Shown piece after piece: positions 1 through 6,897 of a DNA stretch of 25,913 bases. The notes under the pieces were generated by a model. That model was not told where the DNA came from, searched no databases, and saw nothing but the letters and a program-made list of their open reading frames with translations. Every line of letters starts with the position of its first letter. Position 1 is the first letter of the stretch. Origin of the DNA: Lentimonas sp002292345 (GTDB taxonomy: Bacteria > Verrucomicrobiota > Verrucomicrobiia > Opitutales > Coraliomargaritaceae); contig CAXLMP010000046.1 of NCBI GenBank assembly GCA_964187655.1, positions 1 through 25,913 of the forward strand, read 5' to 3'. Made by a program: the position numbers and the translations under genes.

Positions 1-1
1 T

Positions 2-370
2 GTCGTGCTGTTGATTCAAATGGACTCGCTACCTGTCGCTGCGATCATATTTATTGCCAGTGTGATGGTGCCAGTTGCGAAGCTGCTGTCTTTATTTTAT
101 TTGTGTTGGACGGTTAAGTCTGGCTCGTCGGTGAGCCCTCGGCAGCGCACGATTGCTTATCGTATTACCGAGTTGATCGGTAAGTGGTCGATGATCGATG
201 TGTTTGTGGTGTCGATTCTGGTGGCGCTGGTTCATATCGGAAAAGTTCTGGTGATTCGCCCAGGGATTGCTTCAATTGCATTTGCAGCTTTAGTGATCGT
301 GACAATGATCGCGGCTGAAGGATTCGACCCTAGATTATTTTGGGATAAAGAGGATGAAAATCATGACTGA
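2..370 (+). CDS. pqiA: PqiA-like inner-membrane protein, C-terminal part (5' end outside window)
   Basis: The reading frame is open from the first bases of the window, so this is the C-terminal 122 residues of a longer protein. It has about three hydrophobic segments (roughly residues 10-35, 62-80 and 85-103). The conserved PqiA-type stretch ELIGKWSMIDVFVVSILVAL is the second of these and is the strongest family marker. PqiA proteins are integral inner-membrane partners of the MCE protein PqiB in lipid trafficking between the membranes. The stop codon lies inside the start of the next gene, which is a PqiB, and a PqiC follows, so the assignment is supported by both motif and operon. Nothing can be said about the missing N-terminal half. 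Confidence 0.9.
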   Translation, partial: VVLLIQMDSLPVAAIIFIASVMVPVAKLLSLFYLCWTVKSGSSVSPRQRTIAYRITELIGKWSMIDVFVVSILVALVHIGKVLVIRPGIASIAFAALVIVTMIAAEGFDPRLFWDKEDENHD

Positions 371-1979
371 TATAGCTAAACCTATTATAAATAAGCGTAA
401 TGGCCTCTCGGTGATATGGATTATCCCGCTTGTTGCATTTGCATTAGGCCTTTGGATGGTCGTCGACAAAAAGATGTCTGAAGGGCCTGTGATACATATT
501 AGCTTTAAGACGGCCGAAGGCATCGTTGCCGCGAAGACGAAGGTCATGTATCTGAATGTTGAAGTCGGTCAAGTTGAAGCGATTTCGTTGAATGATTCAA
601 TGAACGGAGTCTTGGCTTCAGTACGTATTGATCATGATGCTAAGCATTTACTCTTCGAAGACACTCAGTTCTGGGTTGTTCGTGCTCGTGTCGGCGCTGG
701 AAACATTAGCGGTTTGAGCACTTTGCTGGGAGGCGCGTATTTAGAGCTATCGCCGGGGCAGAAAAAAGCGACACACTTTGAGTATGTCGGTTTGGAAACC
801 CCGCCTTTGACCCCCGCTGGCGCCGATGGTATTAAGCTTAATCTGTATAGCGAACACGCAGCTTCAGTGAGCACTGGCGATGCCGTCTTATATAATGGTT
901 ATAAAGTCGGTCGCGTTGAGGGTATGGGGTTTGATGAAACGCAGCGTCTGGTGCACTACGATCTCTTTATTGATGCGCCTTATGATCAACTCGTGAATGA
1001 TTCTGTGCGCTTCTGGAATGTCAGTGGTATATCGGTTAACGCCTCAGCAGGTGGGATCGATATTAAGACAGGTTCGTTGGATACAATCTTACTTGGAGGC
1101 GTGGCTTTTCGCTTGCCCGATGGGGCTGAGGCAGGTGCACCAGTAGAGGATGGGGCAGATTTTAAACTTTATGATAGTTATGGAGCTCTACAGGAGCAGC
1201 CTTATGAGTATTCGTTAGAGTATGTTGTCCAATTTAGCCAATCGCTGCGTGGTCTTCTACCAGGGGCCCCGGTGGAATATCGAGGGATTCCAATCGGCAG
1301 CGTGAGACGTATTATGACGACTGAGCTATTAGCTGATCCTGGAGAGCAACGCGGGGTCGCGATTCCTGTGTTGATTAAGATCGAACCGGGTCGCTTGGGC
1401 CTGGCAGATACGCAGGAGTCGGTGAATCTGATTAAACAAAGTTTGACTGAAAGTGTCCCTCAAGGGCTGCGGGCAAGCCTTGAGACTGGGAGTATCATTA
1501 CGGGTAGTTTATTTATTAATATCGATTATTATGATGGTGTTTCCTCGGCTGAACTTGGGGAGTATGATCAATATTCTTTGATTCCTAGTGTTGAAACTGG
1601 TTTCGCTCGAATCGAGCAGCAGCTATCTGATTTTTTAACCAAGGTAAATGCATTGCCGATTGAACAAACGATGCAGAATTTCGATGGCATGGTCACCTCG
1701 ATGACCGAACTCATGGAGTCAGTGGATGAGTTCCTGAATGATCAAAACACGCAAAATTTGAGCGCGGAGATGACTGCGACATTAAAAGATGTACGTAAGA
1801 TACTCGGCGGTCTGTCTCCGGATGGTCAAATTTTTCAATCGATCGAGGGTAGCGCTAGTAATATCAATCAGACACTTAACAATCTTAAAGAACTAACACG
1901 GACGCTTAGCGATAATCCGAATGCATTGATTCTTCCAACCAACTTCCCTTCAGATCCACTTCCAGGAGCCAATTATTAA
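363..1979 (+). CDS. pqiB: PqiB-like MCE-domain lipid transport protein
   Basis: This 538-residue protein has one N-terminal transmembrane anchor (about residues 14-34). Three MCE domains follow, starting near residues 41, 155 and 280, each with the typical hydrophobic strand and G-x-x-VGxV pattern (VEVGQVEAI, YKVGRVEGM, IPIGSVRRI). A helical C-terminal tail of about 120 residues comes after them. In E. coli, PqiB forms a hexameric needle spanning the periplasm that is thought to carry lipids between the membranes. I chose the ATG at 363 over the in-frame ATG at 354. The run AAGAGGA at 348-354 sits 8 bases before 363 but overlaps the earlier ATG. The start overlaps the end of pqiA, and the stop TAA shares its last A with the ATG of pqiC, so the three genes are translationally coupled. 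Confidence 0.93.
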   Translation: MTDIAKPIINKRNGLSVIWIIPLVAFALGLWMVVDKKMSEGPVIHISFKTAEGIVAAKTKVMYLNVEVGQVEAISLNDSMNGVLASVRIDHDAKHLLFEDTQFWVVRARVGAGNISGLSTLLGGAYLELSPGQKKATHFEYVGLETPPLTPAGADGIKLNLYSEHAASVSTGDAVLYNGYKVGRVEGMGFDETQRLVHYDLFIDAPYDQLVNDSVRFWNVSGISVNASAGGIDIKTGSLDTILLGGVAFRLPDGAEAGAPVEDGADFKLYDSYGALQEQPYEYSLEYVVQFSQSLRGLLPGAPVEYRGIPIGSVRRIMTTELLADPGEQRGVAIPVLIKIEPGRLGLADTQESVNLIKQSLTESVPQGLRASLETGSIITGSLFINIDYYDGVSSAELGEYDQYSLIPSVETGFARIEQQLSDFLTKVNALPIEQTMQNFDGMVTSMTELMESVDEFLNDQNTQNLSAEMTATLKDVRKILGGLSPDGQIFQSIEGSASNINQTLNNLKELTRTLSDNPNALILPTNFPSDPLPGANY

Positions 1980-2536
1980 TGAGAAAACCACTATTACTTA
2001 TCGCCGTTGCGAGCGTGCTCGTTTCAGCTTGTTCAACTACACCTCAAGCGCGCAGCACCTATTTGTTGCGCTCCAGTAGTCACGTGGCCACCGGGAAATT
2101 AGCGGAAGTAGGGGACGCGTATCTCGGAACTGTGCAGGTCGCTAGCTACATCGATCAGCCTGGATTAGTGCTGGAGGTTGAGGAAGGTATGATTCACATC
2201 GCGAAGCAGCATCAGTGGGCTGAACCCTTACGTGTGAGCCTGCGCGAATTCTTGAACGTAGAGATTTCGGCGGCAAATGATGAAGCACTTGCTGCGAGTC
2301 CACTAAAAGATGCTGCTGCGTCTCGTATCGACGTTCGAATCAGCCAGCTGCATGGCGATGCGGAGGGGCATGCCGTTTTGCTTGCTAGCTGGAGTCTTAG
2401 TTCGGCAAAGCAGCGTCATGAGTATCAGTTTGCTGAGACTACGGCCCTCGATGGAGTCGGTTACGAAGCATTGGTGAAAGCTGAGATTAAGCTGCTGATT
2501 CAATTGTCTAAGGCGATTGCCCGTGAACTAAAGTGA
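1979..2536 (+). CDS. pqiC: PqiC-like outer-membrane lipoprotein (ABC-type transport auxiliary component)
   Basis: This 185-residue protein opens with a lipoprotein signal peptide ending in the lipobox VSAC, with the acylated cysteine at residue 18. The body matches the PqiC/DUF330 pattern: a YLLR strand just after the lipobox (as in the family's Y-x-L), a central IDQPGLVLEVEEGMIHIAKQHQWAEPL segment read in pieces, and a mixed alpha/beta end. In E. coli, PqiC is anchored in the outer membrane and contacts the tip of the PqiB needle. Start and stop codons overlap pqiB (TAATG). The gene ends only 24 bases before the convergent stop codon of the next, minus-strand gene, and I see no hairpin terminator in that gap. 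Confidence 0.88.
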   Translation: MRKPLLLIAVASVLVSACSTTPQARSTYLLRSSSHVATGKLAEVGDAYLGTVQVASYIDQPGLVLEVEEGMIHIAKQHQWAEPLRVSLREFLNVEISAANDEALAASPLKDAAASRIDVRISQLHGDAEGHAVLLASWSLSSAKQRHEYQFAETTALDGVGYEALVKAEIKLLIQLSKAIARELK

Positions 2537-2560
2537 CGTTGTGTGTGGCACCAACTGGCC

Positions 2561-3697
2561 TCATCTCGACCAGCCGTCGATCTTCCAATTTGACTCCATG
2601 AGCTTACGGTCACTCCCACCATGCTCTGGGGAGAACCAAACCTCAAAGCGAGCTCCATAGTACTGATTCCAATCGCCCTCATAAATAGGGAAATCGAAGC
2701 TTGCGCGAAACAGCTCATCTGGGTCGTCCGACCAGCCGATAAATTCGGACGAGCTTTGTTTTAAGCGGGACTTCGATAGAGGAACTTCCCCGGTGATTTC
2801 GTAGGCCTTCAGGTAAAGGTTACCTGGCTCAACGGGGTTACACCGGATGACTGCAGTGTAGCGCCCAGACCCCCCGGCGAGCGAGATGGAAGGCTCGCCT
2901 CGTATAATCGCTCCCTCCGGAAGCAGAGCTCTCGCCGCCTCCCGGGTCGGATCTTTAAGCAGAGCCTCGAACTCGACCTGCAGTTCTCGAACCGTAGCTT
3001 TACTCATTCGCCGTTCTTCCGTTTCCGCCTGTTCCATGATCTCCACTGTCACCCCTTGCTCCTGCCAAACGACATAACTTTCCTTCAGCTTATATCCTTG
3101 TTTAATTGGCAGGATAAGTTCTTTTCCCGAGGGGACTTTATTTGCTCCCCATCCCCAGGTTTTTCCTGACAGGCCGATGCGAGTTCGGGTCTGGTAGTTT
3201 TGGGATACATTTCGGCCAAAGGAGGAAAAATAGCCTTGGTTACGCGTTTGCCATTCCCCTTTTAGAAGCCACCTGCGCGTCGCGAATTCATTGCCATTTA
3301 TTCGATGGCGCCACCAGGCCGGAGAAGCGGACAGGTACCACTCCAGTAATTCTGGGTAATCACGGTGTAAGATCCCAAGCGCAGGAATTGAGGGGAGAAA
3401 GGAAGCATCCGAGGTTCCGGTCGTCTTCAGCGTTGCGATCAGTGCCGCCTGAAAAGTATCCGGTCCGTTCCATTCCGGCTCGCTCGGATGAGGCGGCTGG
3501 CTAGTTGGATCTAACAGGGCAACGTTTTCTGGCAATGTGAGTTCGTCAGCAAAATCGTCCAGGTCTTCGGCTAACATCGAACCAAAGAATATTACCATCA
3601 CAGCTGGAACCAGAGCAAGAAGACAGCACAGAAGACATCCAAGCGCCGCCAGCCCACGCTTCACTTTTTTTTGTATGAACCATCTGATCGCGCTCAC
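2561..3697 (-). CDS. Unrecognised membrane-anchored protein, 378 residues
   Basis: I do not recognise a named family. Visible features are a basic N-terminus (KKVKRG), one long hydrophobic segment (about residues 15-43), then an acidic and proline-rich linker and a soluble domain rich in tryptophan and tyrosine. The last 110 residues (from about GRYTAVIRCNP, through LYLKAYEITG and GWSDDPDELF, to the final KIDGW) look like a compact conserved domain, with the acidic-aromatic cluster EGDWNQYYGARFEVWF near the end. The topology is probably N-in with the bulk outside the cytoplasm. Start is GTG at 3697, and the bases GTGA are shared with the stop of the small upstream gene, so translation is coupled. 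The gene converges on pqiC. Confidence 0.72.
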   Translation of the reverse strand: MSAIRWFIQKKVKRGLAALGCLLCCLLALVPAVMVIFFGSMLAEDLDDFADELTLPENVALLDPTSQPPHPSEPEWNGPDTFQAALIATLKTTGTSDASFLPSIPALGILHRDYPELLEWYLSASPAWWRHRINGNEFATRRWLLKGEWQTRNQGYFSSFGRNVSQNYQTRTRIGLSGKTWGWGANKVPSGKELILPIKQGYKLKESYVVWQEQGVTVEIMEQAETEERRMSKATVRELQVEFEALLKDPTREAARALLPEGAIIRGEPSISLAGGSGRYTAVIRCNPVEPGNLYLKAYEITGEVPLSKSRLKQSSSEFIGWSDDPDELFRASFDFPIYEGDWNQYYGARFEVWFSPEHGGSDRKLMESNWKIDGWSR

Positions 3698-3855
3698 CAG
3701 AAAAATATTAGGCTCAGTCCAAACACGAGGGCAAAGGTCGCAGCAAGCCAGATGGGAATTAAAGCGACCGCCGCGCTGCCAAACAATGCACTCAGACTAA
3801 TTAGTAGCGGCATCAAGTAAAAGCGCCAGGCAATGGATCGAAAAAATGTTTTCAT
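3694..3855 (-). CDS. Small membrane protein, 53 residues, coupled to the 378-residue gene
   Basis: An ATG at 3855 opens a frame of 53 codons closed by TGA at 3696-3694. The protein starts MKTFFRSIAWRFYL and then consists almost entirely of two hydrophobic segments (about residues 14-34 and 36-53) separated by a proline. It ends in FFW. The stop overlaps the GTG start of the next gene by four bases (GTGA), the usual sign of a two-gene operon. A basic/aromatic start followed by clean hydrophobic helices is unlikely for random sequence. No good ribosome binding site is visible (AAAAG directly before ATG). Function unknown; it may be a partner subunit of the downstream anchored protein. Confidence 0.62.
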   Translation of the reverse strand: MKTFFRSIAWRFYLMPLLISLSALFGSAAVALIPIWLAATFALVFGLSLIFFW

Positions 3856-3896
3856 CTTTTATAGATTTTGGACTTAGCTTTCGTTTATCGATACTA

Positions 3897-3924
3897 AGCC
3901 ACTAACTCCTCCCTACTGACTCCT
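3897..3924 (-). repeat. AG-anchored heptamer array, 4 units, after the cytochrome gene stop
   Basis: On the minus strand, three bases after the TAA of the cytochrome gene, come four successive 7-base words: AGGAGTC, AGTAGGG, AGGAGTT, AGTGGCT. Two of them (AGGAGTC, AGGAGTT) recur in the array at 5440-5474. The words keep AG in the same phase. Confidence 0.6.
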
Positions 3925-3927
3925 TTT

Positions 3928-5388
3928 TTAAGGTTGATGCACGACTTCTAGCTCCCGCAGGGCTTTTTTTAATTCTGTGATCCCATTGGCGGTGACTTGA
4001 GTTTGGCTGAGGAATATTTTTCGTAAGCTGCTGGAAGCGTGGAGTGATTCGAGCCCTGCGTCGCTGATCTGGGTATTGTAGAGGTTCAAGTAGTTGAGGT
4101 CAGCAAGCTGGCTAAGTGTGTCTAGTTGCTTGTCGGTTATGTCGGTGCCGTTCAAATGTAAGCGTTGCAAATTGATACACTGCTCGAGTTGTTTAAAGAA
4201 GTCTGAGCTGAGGGCTAATTCACTACAATCGAGCCAAGTGAGTTTGTTGCGAAACCGGCTGAGCTGCTGAATGGCTTCGTTGAGCTGTCCGGGCTCGACC
4301 ACGCCGAGGTCGATCCGTATGCTTTCATCGGCCCATGCGTTGTATTCGGCCTTCACGCCAGTGCGACTGATTTGCTCGATCAATAGGTCGGTGTCGGCGT
4401 CGCCAATTTTAACGGTGTCGCTTGATGCACTATTCAGCTCCGCTTCGTCCGGCCAGTAGGCGCCAGCCTCGATCCATTGGCGCACGAGATCGATGTCTTC
4501 CGAGGAGACCGGGTCTTTCTCTTCCGGGGGCATGGCATCGTCATCATCATGTGGGAGTAACATGCGATACATCAGCTCGCTCTGCTCAACGTTGCCGGGG
4601 ACGATAGCGGGTAGCTTACTCTTACCACCTAGGTTAATCGAATGCTGCTCATCTAATCGATAACCTCCTTTTTGTTTGGTCGCACCGTGGCACTTGTAGC
4701 AGTTGCGCTCGAAGATGGCTTGAGACGTTTCAAAAAGCGCGATTCTGGGGTCTAACACTTGAGGTGTCTGTTCTAGCGCAGCGATTGGCGCTGATATCTG
4801 ATCGATTGGATCTTTGCCGATCACTACATCGGCCATCGGGGCGTTGAGTGAAGAGGTACTGGTTGCTTGAGTAACTATTCGCGCTTGGGCCGTATTTTCT
4901 TTGCTGCTTTTATCGGCGAATGGAGCAGGCGCGGCGGTACGGCGCTTCTCATCCTTAAATGGTTTGGAGAGGAAACCTTTACCGTGTACTAGCTCACCGC
5001 CCTGATGAGCGGTCATGACCATTGTGATGGTGGCGGCGACGAGTGCCAGCATGTAGACTAATTTGCTACTACGTTTCCCTAGCTTTCGATGAATCCAATA
5101 ACTAAGGAATGTGGCGACGATACAGCCGGCAAAGATGAGGCCCCAAAATCTATGTTGATCGATTTCGTCGCCGTATTGGCCGAATTCTTCGTAGCTGAGG
5201 CCAAGTACGACTGTTAAGCCGCAAGAAAGTAGTAGCAACAAGTGTAGCAAGCCGGTGGCTTGGTTCTTATGTTTTTCGTCGTTTTTTTCGAGTAGAAATT
5301 CTAGAAACCAGATCGCGGTGAGTGCTCCGATCGGCAAGTGGAGTATGACCATGTGGAAAGGGCCAAAGGGGATTAAGAAATCGGGCAT
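3928..5388 (-). CDS. Membrane PSC-type cytochrome c with leucine-rich repeats
   Basis: This 486-residue protein has three parts. Residues 1-127 carry four transmembrane segments (about 12-32, 46-64, 82-98, 108-126), resembling the DUF2231-type membrane domain. After a low-complexity linker (150-210) comes a planctomycete-type cytochrome c domain with one haem-binding motif, CYKCH at 230-234. It is followed by the family's GGYRLD and MPPEEKDP (a Met-Pro axial-ligand-like segment). Residues 370-480 form leucine-rich repeats of the LxxLxLxxTxITDxxL kind. Such proteins are encoded beside DUF1501 and DUF1549/DUF1553 genes throughout Planctomycetota and Verrucomicrobiota, with the substrate generally unknown. 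It is the last gene of that trio here, 90 bases after the DUF1501 gene. No Shine-Dalgarno sequence is visible before the ATG. Confidence 0.88.
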   Translation of the reverse strand: MPDFLIPFGPFHMVILHLPIGALTAIWFLEFLLEKNDEKHKNQATGLLHLLLLLSCGLTVVLGLSYEEFGQYGDEIDQHRFWGLIFAGCIVATFLSYWIHRKLGKRSSKLVYMLALVAATITMVMTAHQGGELVHGKGFLSKPFKDEKRRTAAPAPFADKSSKENTAQARIVTQATSTSSLNAPMADVVIGKDPIDQISAPIAALEQTPQVLDPRIALFETSQAIFERNCYKCHGATKQKGGYRLDEQHSINLGGKSKLPAIVPGNVEQSELMYRMLLPHDDDDAMPPEEKDPVSSEDIDLVRQWIEAGAYWPDEAELNSASSDTVKIGDADTDLLIEQISRTGVKAEYNAWADESIRIDLGVVEPGQLNEAIQQLSRFRNKLTWLDCSELALSSDFFKQLEQCINLQRLHLNGTDITDKQLDTLSQLADLNYLNLYNTQISDAGLESLHASSSLRKIFLSQTQVTANGITELKKALRELEVVHQP

Positions 5389-5404
5389 ACTAAAGGCGTG
5401 AAGT

Positions 5405-5440
5405 GAGATTAAGATTAAGAATAGGATTAAGATTAGGAGA
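5405..5440 (+). repeat. Hexamer-periodic run (GAGATT/AAGATT/AGGATT type)
   Basis: Six successive 6-base words are visible on the plus strand: GAGATT, AAGATT, AAGAAT, AGGATT, AAGATT, AGGAGA. The run lies between the cytochrome gene start (5388) and the heptamer array at 5440-5474. Related words recur in the next gap at 6821-6884. Confidence 0.55.
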
Positions 5441-5474
5441 GACGCTAACTTCTGACTCCTGAATTCTAACTCCT
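5440..5474 (-). repeat. AG-anchored heptamer array, 5 units, after the DUF1501 gene stop
   Basis: On the minus strand, the TAA of the DUF1501 gene (5481-5479) is followed by AAAG and then AGGAGTT, AGAATTC, AGGAGTC, AGAAGTT, AGCGTCT with no interruption. Period is exactly 7 and every unit begins with AG. AGGAGTT and AGGAGTC are shared with the array at 3897-3924. Confidence 0.65.
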
Positions 5475-5478
5475 CTTT

Positions 5479-6759
5479 TTAAAACAGTGCGGTGATGGGG
5501 CGACCTTTATCGGCGACGCGGAAGGGGCGGCCACTAGGGGAGTGCACTACTTTATCAATCGGCAAGCCAAGGGCGTAGGCGATAGTCGCGTTGAAGTCTG
5601 GCACGCTGACGCCGTTGTCGGCGACGGAGTGGCCACTGGCGTCCGTCGAGCCGTAAACTTGTCCACCTTTGATTCCGCCGCCAGCTAGCACACAGCTAAA
5701 AGCGGAAGGGTGGTGATTTCGGCCAGCGTTGCTATTGATTTCGGGGGAGCGACCAAACTCGGTGCCGATCACGACGAGCGTCTCGTCGAGGAGACCGCGG
5801 TAATGGAGGTCGTCGAGCAGGGCGGAGACGGATTGATCGAGTGGGCTAGTGAGACCAGCGACTTGATCGTGATTATCGTTGTGTGTATCCCAACCGCCAA
5901 GGGTGAGTTCGACAAAGCGCACGCCGTGCTCGACGAGTCGGCGCGCGAGTAGGCAACTTTTGCCGAAGCGAGAATCGCCGTAAACATCGCGTGTGAGCTT
6001 CGGCTCTTGGCTAAGGTCGAAGGCGGCGAGGTCTTTGCTGTTCATCAGCTTGATTGCTTGTTCGTAGACATCGCCATAGGCGCGTACTTGCTTGGAAGGA
6101 TATTTTTTATGAAAGGAGAGATCCATCATCTGCGCGAGTGCCAAGCGTTCCTGTAGTTCGGCTTCGTCGACACTTTGGTGTCGATCGACGTAGGGCAGTC
6201 CGTCGTCGGGGCTGCCGAGGTGGAGTGGCTCGTATTTCGAATCGAGAAAGCCTGCGCCGCCGGTGGCGTTATTACTGCCACCGATACGAACGTTTCCAGG
6301 CAGGGTGGAGTTGGTCTTGCCGGACATGCTGTTGAGCCATGCGCCGAGTCCAGGGTGCTTAATCGTCCCGCGCTGCGCATAGCTGGTGTGCATGAAGTAA
6401 TTACCTGGTTCATGCGCGCCTTGGGTTGAATTCATCGAGCGAATGATCGCGATCTTGTCCATGCGTCGTGCTAGGCTGGGTAAGTATTCGCTAATCTGAA
6501 TGCCGGCTACATTGGTATCGATTGTTTGCACCGGCCCTTGATCTTTCCAGCTGGATTTGGGGTCGAAGGTGTCGATATGGCTCATGCCGCCGCTGAGGTA
6601 AATGTAAATGACGTTGCGGGCGGTCGGTTTTTTGATGGTTTGTGAGGCCCAGAGGGGAGTGGTGCTCGCAGATAGGCCGACGCCGAGCAGTGCCTTAGCC
6701 GAGTATTGTATAAATTTACGGCGTGAGAGTTCGTCCAGTTTGTTTAGTTCGTCATACAT
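5479..6759 (-). CDS. DUF1501 family protein, Tat-exported
   Basis: This 426-residue protein has a twin-arginine-type signal at the start (SRRKFIQ at residues 12-18, then a hydrophobic stretch ending near PLWA). The mature part has DUF1501 hallmarks: YLSGGMSHIDTFDPK near the front, GAHEPGNYF and HPGLGAWL in the middle, LGGWDTHNDNH, and GTEFGRSPEIN with NHHPSAFSCVLAGGGIKGG near the end. The fold is related to sulfatases and alkaline phosphatases, and the His/Asp residues could bind a metal, but no activity is established for the family. Length is typical. It lies 138 bases after the DUF1549/DUF1553 gene and 90 bases before the cytochrome gene, and the three probably act together outside the cytoplasmic membrane. 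Confidence 0.92.
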   Translation of the reverse strand: MYDELNKLDELSRRKFIQYSAKALLGVGLSASTTPLWASQTIKKPTARNVIYIYLSGGMSHIDTFDPKSSWKDQGPVQTIDTNVAGIQISEYLPSLARRMDKIAIIRSMNSTQGAHEPGNYFMHTSYAQRGTIKHPGLGAWLNSMSGKTNSTLPGNVRIGGSNNATGGAGFLDSKYEPLHLGSPDDGLPYVDRHQSVDEAELQERLALAQMMDLSFHKKYPSKQVRAYGDVYEQAIKLMNSKDLAAFDLSQEPKLTRDVYGDSRFGKSCLLARRLVEHGVRFVELTLGGWDTHNDNHDQVAGLTSPLDQSVSALLDDLHYRGLLDETLVVIGTEFGRSPEINSNAGRNHHPSAFSCVLAGGGIKGGQVYGSTDASGHSVADNGVSVPDFNATIAYALGLPIDKVVHSPSGRPFRVADKGRPITALF

Positions 6760-6767
6760 AGCAAAGA

Positions 6768-6884
6768 GAATTAGGAATTAGGAATGCTGTTTGGAGGTGG
6801 GTTCTTAATCGTTATTTTACTCTTAATCCTAATCTTTTTTTGTGTGTGGGGATGATGACTAAGATTAAGGGTATGATTAGGATA
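6768..6884. repeat. Mixed 7- and 6-base-periodic words in the gap before the DUF1501 gene
   Basis: Within the 138-base gap there are AGGAATT and AGGAATG in tandem (6773-6786, plus strand). Hexamers also appear on each strand: minus AAAAGA, TTAGGA, TTAAGA (6838-6821) and plus AAGATT, AAGGGT, ATGATT, AGGATA (6861-6884). The two hexamer blocks are partly complementary and could pair. Confidence 0.45.
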
Positions 6885-6897
6885 CTGAGGCCTTGGC

